From Mugil cephalus (lineage: Eukaryota > Chordata > Actinopteri > Mugiliformes > Mugilidae), in the NCBI RefSeq assembly GCF_022458985.1, contig NC_061782.1:19772172-19836171 (forward strand): a DNA stretch of 64,000 bases. Reading direction: 5' to 3'. Positions 25,921-37,275 of this stretch are shown piece after piece. Position numbers and translations under genes: made by a program. How positions within the stretch are numbered: the first letter of the stretch is position 1; the number at the start of each line of letters is the position of its first letter. The notes below the pieces were generated by a model. The model worked only from the letters and a program-made list of their open reading frames with translations. It ran no database searches and was not told the DNA's origin.

Positions 25921-28750
25921 ATGAAATTTAAAAAACAGTAAAGTTTTTCTATCGTGTTAGACAGTGAATAATGGCAATGGATCATAAACAAGTACTTGCT
26001 GTTCAAAATGCAGCCCATCACATGTATGTTGTTGCTAACACATTTAACAATAATAAAGGGACAATAATAAAAAGGGAAATTTTGCCATATACTCTATGCT
26101 ATATAACCCACCATATGCCTGTCCTGGGGGAGGTTTGTGTAAGGCTTCTGAAAATACCTTCTACTAATTTAGGAGAAAATCCATCTAAACAGAGCCTGTA
26201 CTGAATTATTCTTTGAAACTTGAAATGTCTGAAAAACGAATAGCTGCAGGTGTGACCATAGGGTTAAGTCACTGAAGATGTATGTTGTGTGATGTGAAAG
26301 GGAATGGTGGACAAAGGCTTACACTACAAACATGTAATTCAGTACCTATATGTCCTATTACATGATATGCACAGTGTTTTATCCACTCTGTCTGTAGCAT
26401 CATCAAGTAGAAGCCAGGGTGATCAAGGGTTTAAATAATGTTGAAAATGTAAAACGATTTTAAACACTCTCACTGTGGTAACATGAGTGAAGATACATTT
26501 GCTCTTGCAAAGTGTTTTGAGGTTGTGTCAAATACCTCTGCTCACTATAGCCAGAAAGAAATGCTATCTTTTTAGCACGGGTCACATTCAACAAGTGCCC
26601 AGGCTGTCACTGAATGTACACTTGTCATAGGATATCACAGCTTCCAATTGCCACTTAGGCACAAGAGTCTCTTTAGTATCAGTGTGATCTTTGCAGATAT
26701 GTGTAAATTCTTAACTTTATTAAACAAATAACCCACACGAAGAAATGTGTATTTTGTTTTGTTTAAACGTGATTTAATCTGAAGGGATGCAAAGGGAAGT
26801 AGATGGACTGAGAGTCACCAGCATTTGTAATACAGTTCAAGGAATGAGAGAGTGGAGGGTGAAAATGGATACTATACATGAAGACCATATTATAAATGAG
26901 GTCTCAGTAAGGCACTGCTCATTTCCCAGAAATGGTTATGATCAAATGTAATAAAACAGAGACTTCTGACTGAATATGTATGGTTTGGTATCCCACAACC
27001 AGCAGAAATGAAAGGAGAATGACCTGGGAAGTTTGTTGGTAAAGCTAAAAAAGGCTGACAGTTTAGCTGGTGTCTCGACATTCACAATGGTTGCGATTAA
27101 AAAGTGAGGATAAATATATACAAAGGCTATGTACCTTGAAAGACTGGTTATGTTAATGGTAACAAGTAAGAAACAAGGAAATGACTGTGTTGTTATGGAA
27201 TTCTTGAAGGACACTTTTGTTATTTTTTACCCAATTTGTCAAAATGTTTTTTCTTTAAAGCTACAAAAAATGTAGGTCATGGATATAGCTATGTTGAGGT
27301 GTAAAATATGATAAACCTGTTTCTGAAAGAAGCTGGATTAGACATTAAGTATGAAAATGTTTGTTACTGATGCTGAGTAATAGTTCCTGGTATTGACTAG
27401 TTGATGAGACATTTTAGAGGAATAAAATTAGACTTGAAAGCTTGCCATTTGTCTGACATGTCTGATTTTATACTGCCCCCTGGTGTTAAGAGTGTGAGCC
27501 CGCTTCTTTATAGGTGCATTCCCACAGCAGAGCTTCTTTTCACTTAAGACCACATGTACCTGAATAAATACACATTACATGAATCATTTTTTAACCCACT
27601 GAGCTACAAATAGGAAAAATCTCAATAAACAATAGTATGCAACTGATATATCATCGCAAACATTGATATATTTGAACACTATTTAAGTCAAACTATTTTG
27701 ATATTTCGTTAGTAGAGGGTTACCACAGAGGTGCAGGATTACAACATCAGGCTGTTTTCATTCCAGAGGACTTCCATCTAACATTTTCATCTAACATTTC
27801 CTTCATGTCAGCACCCTATCTTCTTAACATGATCCCATGAGCCAAAATTGGAAAGAAAAGCCAGTAACAGAACATGCACATATCCCTCATTTTGTCATTT
27901 CAACAAATAATTAAAATCATTAATTGATGTTTTTCATATACATGTGGAGGTGACACATATATTTACATTTCCGCTACAGCAGAACACTCAAAGAAGTAAG
28001 AGCAGAAGCACAAATACCGTATATGAACACATTCTATATTGTTGATTATTTCCTCAAAATGAAAAAAACAAAAAAGGAAACAGTTTCTTTTCTTAGCCAG
28101 TGACTTCCTGTTCTATATTAATCCCATATTAAGTAGATTCCACTCAATCTTTCTTCTGGGATACTGTATATTTGACATGTTGCCCCCAAAGTTTTTAGTT
28201 ATGTTCAAGTCAGTGGTCTGGGAAGGGCCTCTCCAAAATTCTGAGCTCTGTGCCGTAGGAGTGGAAGTTTAGTTTTCGTCCCCATGCAGTTTCATCAGAG
28301 ATTTAATCTTCTACGTCAACGTGACATCAGTTCTCCTTGACTGTCTTAATAACATTTCAATGTCAAAAGCATGCAGAAATATATTATAGACGCATTTCAA
28401 CCTGCTCAGGCATCATTTAGGTTCATTCTCAGACACAGAATCCTCAATCAGTTGGTTAGAAGAATCTGTGCCTGTTGAATGTCACCACAAGGTTTTTGAA
28501 GAGTCAGAAAATCCCTCACCTCTGTTGTCACATTTGAAAAGGCTGATGTCGGTTTGCTGAAGGAGTTGTATTTATGTATTTTCCATTCCATCGTATTTGA
28601 GATTCAGCAGTAACAGACACAGATACACTGACACAATTCCCTAAAAAAAATTCTTAAAAAACAAATAAATAAATAATATTAATAAAAAAATCATGGTTTG
28701 TGAGAGAAATCTCCACAGTGGTGAAAAAATATATATATTTAGGAAGTCTT

Positions 28751-29170
28751 TGTCAGGGCAGTGGGTTTGGCTGAACCTAAGTGCAGGACAAAGATGAGGT
28801 CTGGGTTCAAACAAAAAGAATTTAATGACTAACAAAAGACGGTGCATGCACGGCAGGAAACTCCGAAACACAAAACAAAGAACTACAAGACATGAACGTG
28901 ATATGGACTCAAAAAAAACTAAACAAAACATGAAGACAAGAACATGGAATCGTGGCTTCGGAACAAAAATGACGCGACGTGGAATATAGGGAAAGGCGAG
29001 AGCGAAAGAGGGATGACGAGACACAGGTAAAACTAGGGCAGAGCACACAAGGAGAAACCAATAAACAACCGAAGGAAAACACGGGGAGTAACACCAAACA
29101 GGACACTAAGAAATTTAACAAAATGAACCGAGAAACTCAAAACATGCAACAGGCAGACAGAATCATGACA
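28751..29170 (-). mobile_element. solo LTR of a retrotransposon, 420 bp, with 5-bp target duplication
   Basis: The segment starts TGTCA and ends TGACA, so it has the TG...CA termini of an LTR. It is flanked on both sides by the same 5 bp, GTCTT (28746-28750 and 29171-29175). On the minus strand an ATTAAA poly(A)-type hexamer lies toward the LTR 3' end, which fits an LTR read in that direction. There are no gag/pol sequences nearby, as expected after LTR-LTR recombination. Family (Gypsy or other) is inferred only loosely. Confidence 0.7.
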
Positions 29171-30019
29171 GTCTTGATACCCCGAGATCTCGCACAAGTT
29201 TTGAATTTTACTTTACTCTCTTGCATACACTAACATTTGCCACTGAGGGGTGCTGTTGTGCCGTGTTGTGTTGGACTCTTCTTTGAAAGTGCATGCAGAC
29301 AGAAGGACATTTTCTCACCGACCTCCACACTCACAGGGTGCCTATATATAGAGCTGTTAATATCCAAACAGAAGACTATTTATGTGTAATGAAAATGTTG
29401 GCAGGTCACTACAGTAATTAGGAGTTGGTTCTTTATTTAACTGCTAAAAAAAAAAAGCTTCTGGAAAATTTTAATTTGAGGATGTACTGAAAACGTGATG
29501 TGCAGTAGTTTCTATGGAACTGATGCTCTAGTAACAGACACAGAAGTGCACTATATCTTAACAACCTCTCATTATCTAGCATCGCATACACTCAAGGCAC
29601 AAGAAAAGACCAGCAAGCATTAAGTATTAAATAAAAAGAAAATGTTAACAGAACCATTTAAGATCAATTAAATTAGACTTAGACTGATGTCAGACAACAA
29701 AATGCATCCCTCTCTCACATGTACGCAGAACAACATGCATAATAACAAGCGTAAATGAAGGAACAGAATATTGAAAACCAGTCACACCAACAAAAGCTAA
29801 ACTCATAGTCAGTCACCAACGCAAACCAGACCAACCTTCAGAGAAAGCTCTTGGACTCAGCTGAGTCTCCATAGACCGAAACCTAATCTGAGCACTCATA
29901 AAAACCTGAAGCTCACTGCAGACGCAGAGAATTACGTGGCCAACTGATGAGCATGTTCTTATAATGCGGGAATGTCGTCCACATAATACAGTTCACGACA
30001 ATCTTTGGTAACTGGATTA

Positions 30020-30330
30020 GCAGTGTGGCTCTAGGGGTGGTGATATGTCGGAAAGTCAACAGCTTCGAAAATGAAATGAAAAATCTCAACTACTGGATGG
30101 ATTGCTGTTAAGTTTGTACAGTTCACGATCCCCTGGTGATGAATTCTAAAGAACCAGCCACCAACAGGTCACGGTTTTCTCTTTTCATCGGCTACATAAT
30201 GTCTCGGTTACCTGAATCTGATGACTTTGGCGATACCCTGGACTATTTCTCTAGCAACACAGTGAGGATCATGTTTGAATATAAAATGTTCCGGAGAAAA
30301 TGGACTCAGGGGTTCAGGATTTGAAAACTT
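30020..30330. repeat. decayed dispersed teleost repeat
   Basis: Contains the phrase 'caactactggatggattgc' followed by 'tgactttggcgat', wording recalled from an abundant fish interspersed repeat. Termini are not visible and the class is not assigned. Confidence 0.35.
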
Positions 30331-30719
30331 TGACTGAAACTTTTAAATAATTCCTTATTCCAATCCAGCTGAAATGCCACACATACGCTTTTTCCATTTC
30401 ATTGTGCAGCACTGAGCGTACGTTTCATGATGAACAAAAGTAAAAAGGATAAAGAAAGATAATGTGCTATTGATTTGCATTGGCCTTTGTTTGTTCCCTG
30501 TACTTTTACACGAGTTTGCACAAGCTCTGTACTGTCAGGCTCAGTCACATGATGCATCAGAGCAACTGAAAACGTGACAATCTAGTGTCAGGTTAGAGTA
30601 CGTTAGGGGGTAAAGGTGCTAACTGTCACTCTGAAACACAAACAGGGCCTCAATATACACACATATACACACAGCCTCCAACCTGCACTTGTGCATACTC
30701 TGCCTGTGCACCCCAAACA

Positions 30720-31174
30720 CACCCCTCCGAGTCCTCTGAGGTTATCTTATAGCTGAGTTCTGTTCCCTTCGTTCTTTGCGACTAAATATAGGCTTCTGAG
30801 CCATCTGTGAGAATGATTTTGTTCCTTTAATATCACCATCAGCACTTTCAGCTGGCCAACAGAGACTTCTCTGCCCGCCTTCACGGCCCCCTCCCAGATC
30901 CCTATTCATACTCTTAAACTAAACCTCCTCCTCCTCCTCCTCCTCCGCCTCCTCCCATCTTGACACCAATGCCGCTGCCACCCAAACCCCCAACCCTCTG
31001 GACGATCTGCCATCTGAGTGTTGGGTGGGTTTTGCACTTCCCAGACCTGGGTCAGAGGCACTGAGGGATTTGTAAACTTGTGATCGAGATCACCAGCTTT
31101 CAGCCCTGGGTCTCCTCTTCACTGTTTGGTATTTATAGGTCTGTCTCTCCTCCCAGGATTACAAAAGAAGCCCG
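30720..31174 (+). promoter_or_regulatory. candidate myoz1 muscle promoter and non-coding first exon
   Basis: The myoz1 start codon lies 2 nt after a splice acceptor, so a non-coding exon must exist upstream. A strong donor, CCCG|GTGAGT, ends at 31174. Upstream lie a perfect MEF2 consensus CTAAATATAG (30782-30791), a CAGCTG E-box near 30850, CATCTG E-boxes, a CTC-repeat pyrimidine tract (about 30930-30955) and a TATTTATAG element near 31130 that could act as a TATA box. MEF2 and E-box control is usual for sarcomere genes; the placement here is inference. A second MEF2 match, TTAAAAATAG, is at 31808-31817. Confidence 0.38.
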
Positions 31175-32665
31175 GTGAGTGGACCCCATCAGTGTGCATT
31201 GTTCTACCGATCGATGGATTTCAATTCTGGACACAACTAAGGTTTTGGGGGATGAGATTAAAGATGTGCAAAACGTTGCCACGCATAATTTCTGTTGGAT
31301 GTGTAGCTGACTTAGGAAAAAAACTAATGGTAGAGCACCTCAACAAAGATGATTATTTAGCTATTTGCCTGCACCAAAGCATTAACCATAATTAGAGAAG
31401 TAAAACTTTTCTGGAAGACACTTTGCTGATTTTAGATTTTCCTGGTATGTCTTAAAATGACCAAAGGAATGGGTGAATGTGCTGATCATCTTTCTCTGTG
31501 GGCGTTGCAGAGATTTTATATGGTGTTATCATTACCCTGTGAGAGGTGGCGGGCTGGGGCGGTGGTGGGGGAGCGGCGTTGGTGAAACTGAGCGGCTGTC
31601 ACAATTTCAGGGAATTAAAACGTGTGAAAAATAGTCCCCATTAACATCCAATAACTAGCCCAGTTCTCTTTCCTGTTTTGAGACAGGGTTGAACATACAC
31701 TTGTTTTCTAGAGGTGTGTATTGTGTCCTTAAGCGTTGCGTGGAGCCCATTTGATAGTCGAATGACGCCATTACACGTCGCTAAAATGTCTTGGCTCGAA
31801 AATACTTTTAAAAATAGCTCCAGAAGGTTGGGTTACAGTCAGTAGATGTGATGGGATGTTTTGCCACTTGACTGGGCTTTAAAGAAACTGTTGAGAGCTG
31901 AAGGTGCTGATTTCAGTGTAGGAACTTTTTGTAACAAAGATATTAAGATAATCCCAGAATCCCAGAAAAGAAAGGCAATAAAGTTTGTAAAATTTGGTCG
32001 TTAATGTTTCAATAGTGCGATATCTTGATATATTCGACATATGAGTCAGAGGAAAGTGGTCCCCTCACTTTGACTGCCAACGTATTACCATGAAGATGAT
32101 AATATGATATGAATAATACCAGTGCTATTTTATGATGCCTTCACTTTTGCTGCAGCAGATTAGGGCTAGAATTCATCAGTCACCAAGTTCTGCCTAAACC
32201 CACGGCGTGCTTCTGTTTACGTTGACTCTGTATGTGTACAGATCTTGTGTCGCTAAACAAAACTCGAACACACGGAGCTATATGTTTCCTTTGGAGCTGA
32301 CATCTGTTTCACTAGGGAATGTAGGGAATCCAGGGGCACTGACATCCCCCTTGAACTTGAAAAATGAGGAGGGCCCTGTCGTGTCTGTCTGCCTGATACT
32401 TTCACGTCTCGTGGATTCACTTTCAGGGGTTGTGGGAGGCTATGGCATTGAGGGTGAAGACTGAGCGTTAGAGGCTGGTGTGAATGTAGCTGTAGTACTG
32501 TTCTCAATTTACACCTCATCACAAATGTATTTTCTCTGCATATGCATTTGCTTTACACCGTAGCTAACTGTGTTCAAAGGGTTTTGGAGTTTTAAATAAA
32601 ATGATTTTGTTCTGTATTTTTGTAAAAAGGAATAATGTTCTGTGTTATTTCTTGGCCCTCCAGCC

Positions 32666-35150
32666 ATGCCTCTGGGAAAACCTGCCCCCTTAAACAAGAG
32701 GAAAAAGCTCTCCAAGATCATAACCGACCTATCACATATCACTCAGGATGGTAAGGCAGACATGAAACGATGTGAATATGAAACCAATTTACCATTGCTC
32801 AGTACAGCTCCCTCATATAAACACGGCTTACAGAAATAGATGGCTGATGGGTGATAGGTAGGTGAGCTGCTCATCTAATACGAATTGTAATACAATTCAG
32901 TTAAAAGATTAAGAAACTAAACTTGACTATGGGATCTAATCTGAATACTATATCAGTTTTCCCACCAACTACCATTAAATACCATGGCAAAGGTGTGAAA
33001 TAATGTAACTATTTCACATCTTTGCCATCTTCAGCAACATTTTCTTAAGAAACATGCTTTCTTTCTTTCTTTCTTTCTTTCTTTTTTTTTTCCATTTACT
33101 TGTTACCACTGGGAGTCATGATTCTTCAACCCCAAGACCAAACAAGCAGCGTTGTTCACAGCTTTTGTTTTGACAGTTAAACATATCACTTGCCACTGTT
33201 TGGATGTCCCTTACCTAGAGTATGAATCGGAGCCAGAGGCATCAGAGTTTGACCTGGGAACAAAGATCAGGACTCCCAAAGACATCATGCTGGAGGAGCT
33301 TTCCCTGATGAAGAACCGGGGCTCCAAGATGTTCAAGATGAGACAGAAGAGAGTGGAGAGGTTCATCTACGAAAACAATCCCGACATCTTCAGCAGTGAG
33401 TCTATGGTGAGTGCCTAGTTTGTGGTGAAAGCAAAGGAAAATTTACCCAAACATTATGGTTGCTTCTGTGGGAATAGTGTTTCTGGAAAGGAAATCCTGC
33501 ATTGTCAGACTGGCATCTCCATTCATGACCTGTTAGTTCTGTACAATATAAAACTACATATTACTGGATAGCAGGAAGTTGAACTGATAATAATTGTCTG
33601 GAAGCAGATAAACACCTCCAGTAAAGAATATGAGTGCCCAGTGGTGTCTATAAAGTAGATGCAAAACAATGTGATTGGACACACCTTATCATTAAATTCA
33701 GTGAGAAGGTATGTCCAAACAACTTGACTGTTAGTAATTTTTGATTACATTGATCAAATTTCTTTCAGGACAACCTCCAGAAGTTTGTTCCTTCCCTGGG
33801 AGGTCAGATGGGAAGTCAGATGATAAATGTTGGTGGGCATCACCTTAGCAAACAGGCTGGACAAGTGTATTTTGGAGGGATACGCGTAGGAGGAGGAGGA
33901 GCCCCTATGCCTCCTCCGAAGCCTGGAAGCAAAGGTGCAGGAGCAGGAGGTATAGGAGGTGCAGGAGGAGCAGGAGGACTGGGTGGGGGCGATGGTAGTG
34001 GACAGGACGCAGGAGCTACAGAGTGGTCTCCACTAAAAGGTCGGTATCGTTTTATTTTCATTAACTCAGTGTATAAATACATTGTCTAGTCCAAAACAAA
34101 GCAAAACATTATTAAGGTTATTAATTCCACTTGTTAATGTAGAGTGAAAGGCAGCCTTGAAATATTAATTCAACATTTTGGAACTGTGCTTTAATTAGCT
34201 CCAACTCCATACAAAATCCAAAGTCTGCCAACATCCAGCAGACAGGTAGTCACTGTGTCAGTTCAGAAAATAGTCTCAGCCCGTAAGCCAAAAGCCTTAA
34301 CAAAAGACAGATAACTTGTCAGTTTGGGTGATGATCAAACAAGAGCAAGAGTTTCCCCATATTTCCAGTCTTTATGCTAAGCTAAACTACCAGTCTTATA
34401 TTTAGAAAAGACATGAGCAATGATCTGATCACCTAAAAGTGAAGCATAGTTCCAGAAATGGTGAACATTTCAATCTATGTGATAAATAATACACAAAGTT
34501 CATTGGTGACAAGGTGTCAGGATGGGCTAACCTCCACGTGTGTGTCTTTTGACTTATTTTGCAATGGATGAAACTTCACAAGTTCACCTAGGGGTCCACT
34601 TCTATCTACCCTCTGATGAACCCATTGCCACTGACCATATGATATGCTCCAGCTGTGGATGTTTTCTACACAGGAGGTGGAAAAGGTGATTTAACTAACA
34701 AGGAGCTTCATGTGAAGGGGTATGTGTCACCATGGGAGAAGGCCATGAAGGGTGATGAGGGTCTGATATCCACTCTGAAAACTGGAATGCCTGGTCCCAT
34801 TGACAAAAAGGAACTGGTCAAGTACAAATCCTTTAACAGGTAATTCCACCAAGGTCTGAACTGTTTCTGTTTTCTGACAAAGAGGAGCTTTAATTCACCT
34901 CTTACCTTGCTTTGGTAGGACTGCCATGCCCTTCGGCGGATTTGAAAAGGCCAACCAGTTCTTGAAATTCCAACTGCCAGAAACTGAAACCAAAGAGGAG
35001 CCCGAACCTGCGGTGGTATACCAACATGACATCGGCTGCCGGCCTTCCTTCAACCGCACTCCTATCGGCTGGGTGGGCAGCAGTGAGCCCGGCAGCATTC
35101 ACATGGAGACGGATGCTGTGCCCTTTGATGGAGAGACCGATGAGCTGTGA
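32666..35150 (+). CDS. myoz1: myozenin 1 (calsarcin-2 / FATZ-1)
   Basis: Z-disc scaffold of fast skeletal muscle that binds alpha-actinin, filamin C, telethonin and calcineurin. Coding exons are 32666-32750, 33219-33406, 33769-34039, 34674-34839 and 34919-35150 (942 nt, 313 aa; human 299 aa). Visible blocks: MPLGKPAPLNKRKKLSKII at the N-terminus; MLEELSLMKNRGSKMFK with RVERFIYENNPDIF (family-defining); a glycine-rich middle encoded by exon 3; KGYVSPWEKAM; KYKSFNRTAMPFGGFEKA; RPSFNRTPIGWV; and the C-terminal DGETDEL. That last sequence is the acidic E-T-D-E-L-type PDZ ligand shared by myozenins and myotilin. The order of blocks and the neighbouring synpo2l match human SYNPO2L-MYOZ1 on 10q22, so MYOZ2 or MYOZ3 is unlikely. 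Confidence 0.96.
33058..33090 (+). repeat. (TTTC)n/poly-T pyrimidine tract in myoz1 intron
   Basis: CTTT units followed by a T run in the intron before the second myoz1 coding exon. Confidence 0.8.
34169..34465. mobile_element. small non-autonomous DNA transposon (MITE-like) in myoz1 intron
   Basis: The left end TTCAACATTTTGGAAC and the reverse complement of the right end TTCACCATTTCTGGAAC form imperfect inverted repeats about 300 bp apart. Inside lies 'ccagtctttatgctaagcta', a phrase recalled from an abundant teleost interspersed repeat. A related phrase in the other orientation occurs at about 58868-58920. No target duplication is evident and no coding capacity is present. Confidence 0.5.
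34651..34673 (+). other. tandem in-frame splice acceptors before myoz1 coding exon 4
   Basis: Two AG acceptors, ending at 34652 and 34673, both join the previous exon in the same phase. The distal one has the better pyrimidine tract (GTTTTCTACACAG). The proximal one would add 7 residues (A-V-D-V-F-Y-T), giving 320 instead of 313 aa. Confidence 0.6.
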
Positions 35151-35666
35151 AAACATATTCATACTGTAACTGCATACACTGTGCACATAGACACACACAA
35201 GCATGTAGTATCCACACACACTGTTTAGATGAGCTTACAAGTACCTGACATGCTGATGGATCTCAGTGCGAATAACTGAAAGCGGACATGAAATGTGTTC
35301 ATGTTCTTATCTTGCTCTGAATTTGGTTGTGAGTCTAAGAAACAAGCTGTTGCTCTTATGGCGACATGAAATGTGTTGAGTGTAGACACTAATTTGTCAG
35401 AAAAGTTGTTTCTTGATGAGAAGTTGAAGACTTTGTCAATGGAGGAAGAATGAATATTTATGAAGGATAGATTTATGTTATGTTAATGTTAGCTTACGGT
35501 CTGAATGTCAACTTGTCACTATAATTGTACTGTTGCAGTTTTTGTTGTTAACATTATCTCTGATTTGTTGAGCTATAAAACCCCCTACAACCTTATTTAA
35601 TTCAGGATGCATACGTAGATTCAGTTGCTGCTGCCTTAACGCCCTGAACCAACTCAGTTTCTCCTC

Positions 35667-35672
35667 AATAAA
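35667..35672 (+). terminator. poly(A) signal of myoz1
   Basis: AATAAA 517 nt after the myoz1 stop codon, with a GT-rich stretch about 25 nt downstream. A second AATAAA lies at 35727-35732. The 3' UTR is otherwise featureless. Confidence 0.6.
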
Positions 35673-36059
35673 CTGTAACACTCATCTTGTAGAGTGGTTT
35701 ATTGCCAAGGGATATCAGTTTGTGTAAATAAAAACAATTTTCATCTGAAGGGAGGCCAGGACAATATAAGGCTTGTTATGGCTGATCTGAATATATGCCA
35801 ATATGTACAATTTTCATTGTGAGTAAAACTGTTTTACCACTACAATGGTGGTGTATAATTTACTAGTTTGGTTCCATTTTATTTTTTTACTAAAAAATAT
35901 AAATAAATACAATCAAAGGAACGGATTGAATAATAACAGAAGAGAATCTCGGTGGTATGCCTTTTTTCTGTCAAATCTGTTTTGACTACAATGAGAACCA
36001 CGACATGATTGTAGAAATCGCTTTGATGCACCACTGTGGAGGTTCTAAATAATCATATC

Positions 36060-36214
36060 CTGCGGGGGGCGGTAGAACAATTTGTAGCGCGAAATCTAAG
36101 AAAAATCAGAGGAAGAAGAAGATTCTAACAGCACCGGGAAGAAAACAAAAGCAGTGCACACAGTGCAGCCTGCAATGTACAGCAACGCAATGGACACCGA
36201 CCCTGTATCTTTAG
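36060..36214 (+). promoter_or_regulatory. probable hhat promoter-proximal region and non-coding first exon
   Basis: The first hhat coding exon starts with an acceptor at 37236, so an upstream exon is required. The best donor is TTTAG|GTAACA with the exon ending at 36214. The preceding DNA is locally G/C-rich (TGCGGGGGGCGG near 36061). The exon contains ATG at 36175, opening a short upstream ORF. The transcription start is not determined. Confidence 0.5.
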
Positions 36215-37275
36215 GTAACACCTAGTGTGCACAGCTTGCGGGAACTACAGCAACACTGCAACCTGCTAGAGATTTGCTAGCCTAGATAACGTTAGCTAAC
36301 TACATATATATATATATGTGCTAACCGTAGATTACAGAATTGTCCAGGTAACCTAATGTGATGTGAAAACGGCCGAATTAGAACGAAAACTTGTTCACTC
36401 ACTCAGACCAGTGGCCTCAGTGTAATGGACGAATCCGAGCTAAGTTAGCCAAGTTAGCTTTTACGAACACACCAGAATGTAAGAAGTTCCGCAGTGAACG
36501 CTGTTGAACGTCTTTTATACTCTACTCTTATGCAGCTGTAAAGTAGCCCAGCTGATCTAGTATGACCAAGCAATTTTGCCTGTGGATAATTAAAGTCTGT
36601 CTAAGTCTATGGTCGTCGAAGTAAGTGATGCATAGCAACCACTTGTGCAGTGTTACCTAGCAACGGCAGTGTCCCGGCAGTGTGCCATCATTGCGACGTG
36701 ATTTTTTTTTATATATATATATGTAATTATTAGCAGTAAATTATAGCTACAATAACAATTTACAAATACTGATATGCTACCTTTACTCATATATCATTAT
36801 ACACGACGGCATAAGGTTATTACAACGGAATTATCAGCGACTAAGCGGCAGTTTTACCTTCGAGGATACAAGTTATATATGAGGGCTCCTGAGTGATTAA
36901 TGAGACGGTGAAATTCATTCTGATAGACAAATCACATTTTATTATCATGATTTTTTTAAAACTTTTCCTCAAACCTCTGTTTTTCCTGATATTGATATTG
37001 GCATATTTGAGTATTTATTAAAATAAGACCACGGACCCATGAGAGTTTAAAGAAGGGAAAAAATAAAACAGGAAAAATGTCAACATCACATGAGTAAGGC
37101 CCCATAATAGCATACATTGGTATCACCATTGATCTCTTTAAAAAGTGCAATAACAGGATTCAAGATTATTTTATTGTCTCTTGTGGATAAGTTCAGTTGA
37201 TTTACCTGCGTGTGTGTCTGACTTCTACTGTTTTAGGTGCACTATAACCCAATGATTCTGCTTCATGACATCTAA
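36175..37275 (+). promoter_or_regulatory. upstream ORFs in the hhat 5' leader
   Basis: If exon 36214 splices to 37237, the ATG at 36175 opens a 16-codon uORF that ends in TAA just inside exon 2. A second uORF, 37252-37275 (7 codons plus stop), starts 13 nt before the main ATG and ends 10 nt after its first base, in another frame. The main ATG context (CTTCATGA) is poor at -3. Such an arrangement commonly lowers main-ORF translation; here that is inference. Confidence 0.5.

Larger units (their letters stand above)
25834..30719. other. synpo2l 3' UTR and synpo2l-myoz1 intergenic DNA
   Basis: AATAAA hexamers at 25915-25920 and 27421-27426 are candidate synpo2l poly(A) signals; the second would give a 1.6 kb 3' UTR. 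Beyond that the DNA is A/T-rich and holds a solo LTR and, near 30.0-30.3 kb, a decayed dispersed repeat. No further coding sequence is supported. Confidence 0.5.
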
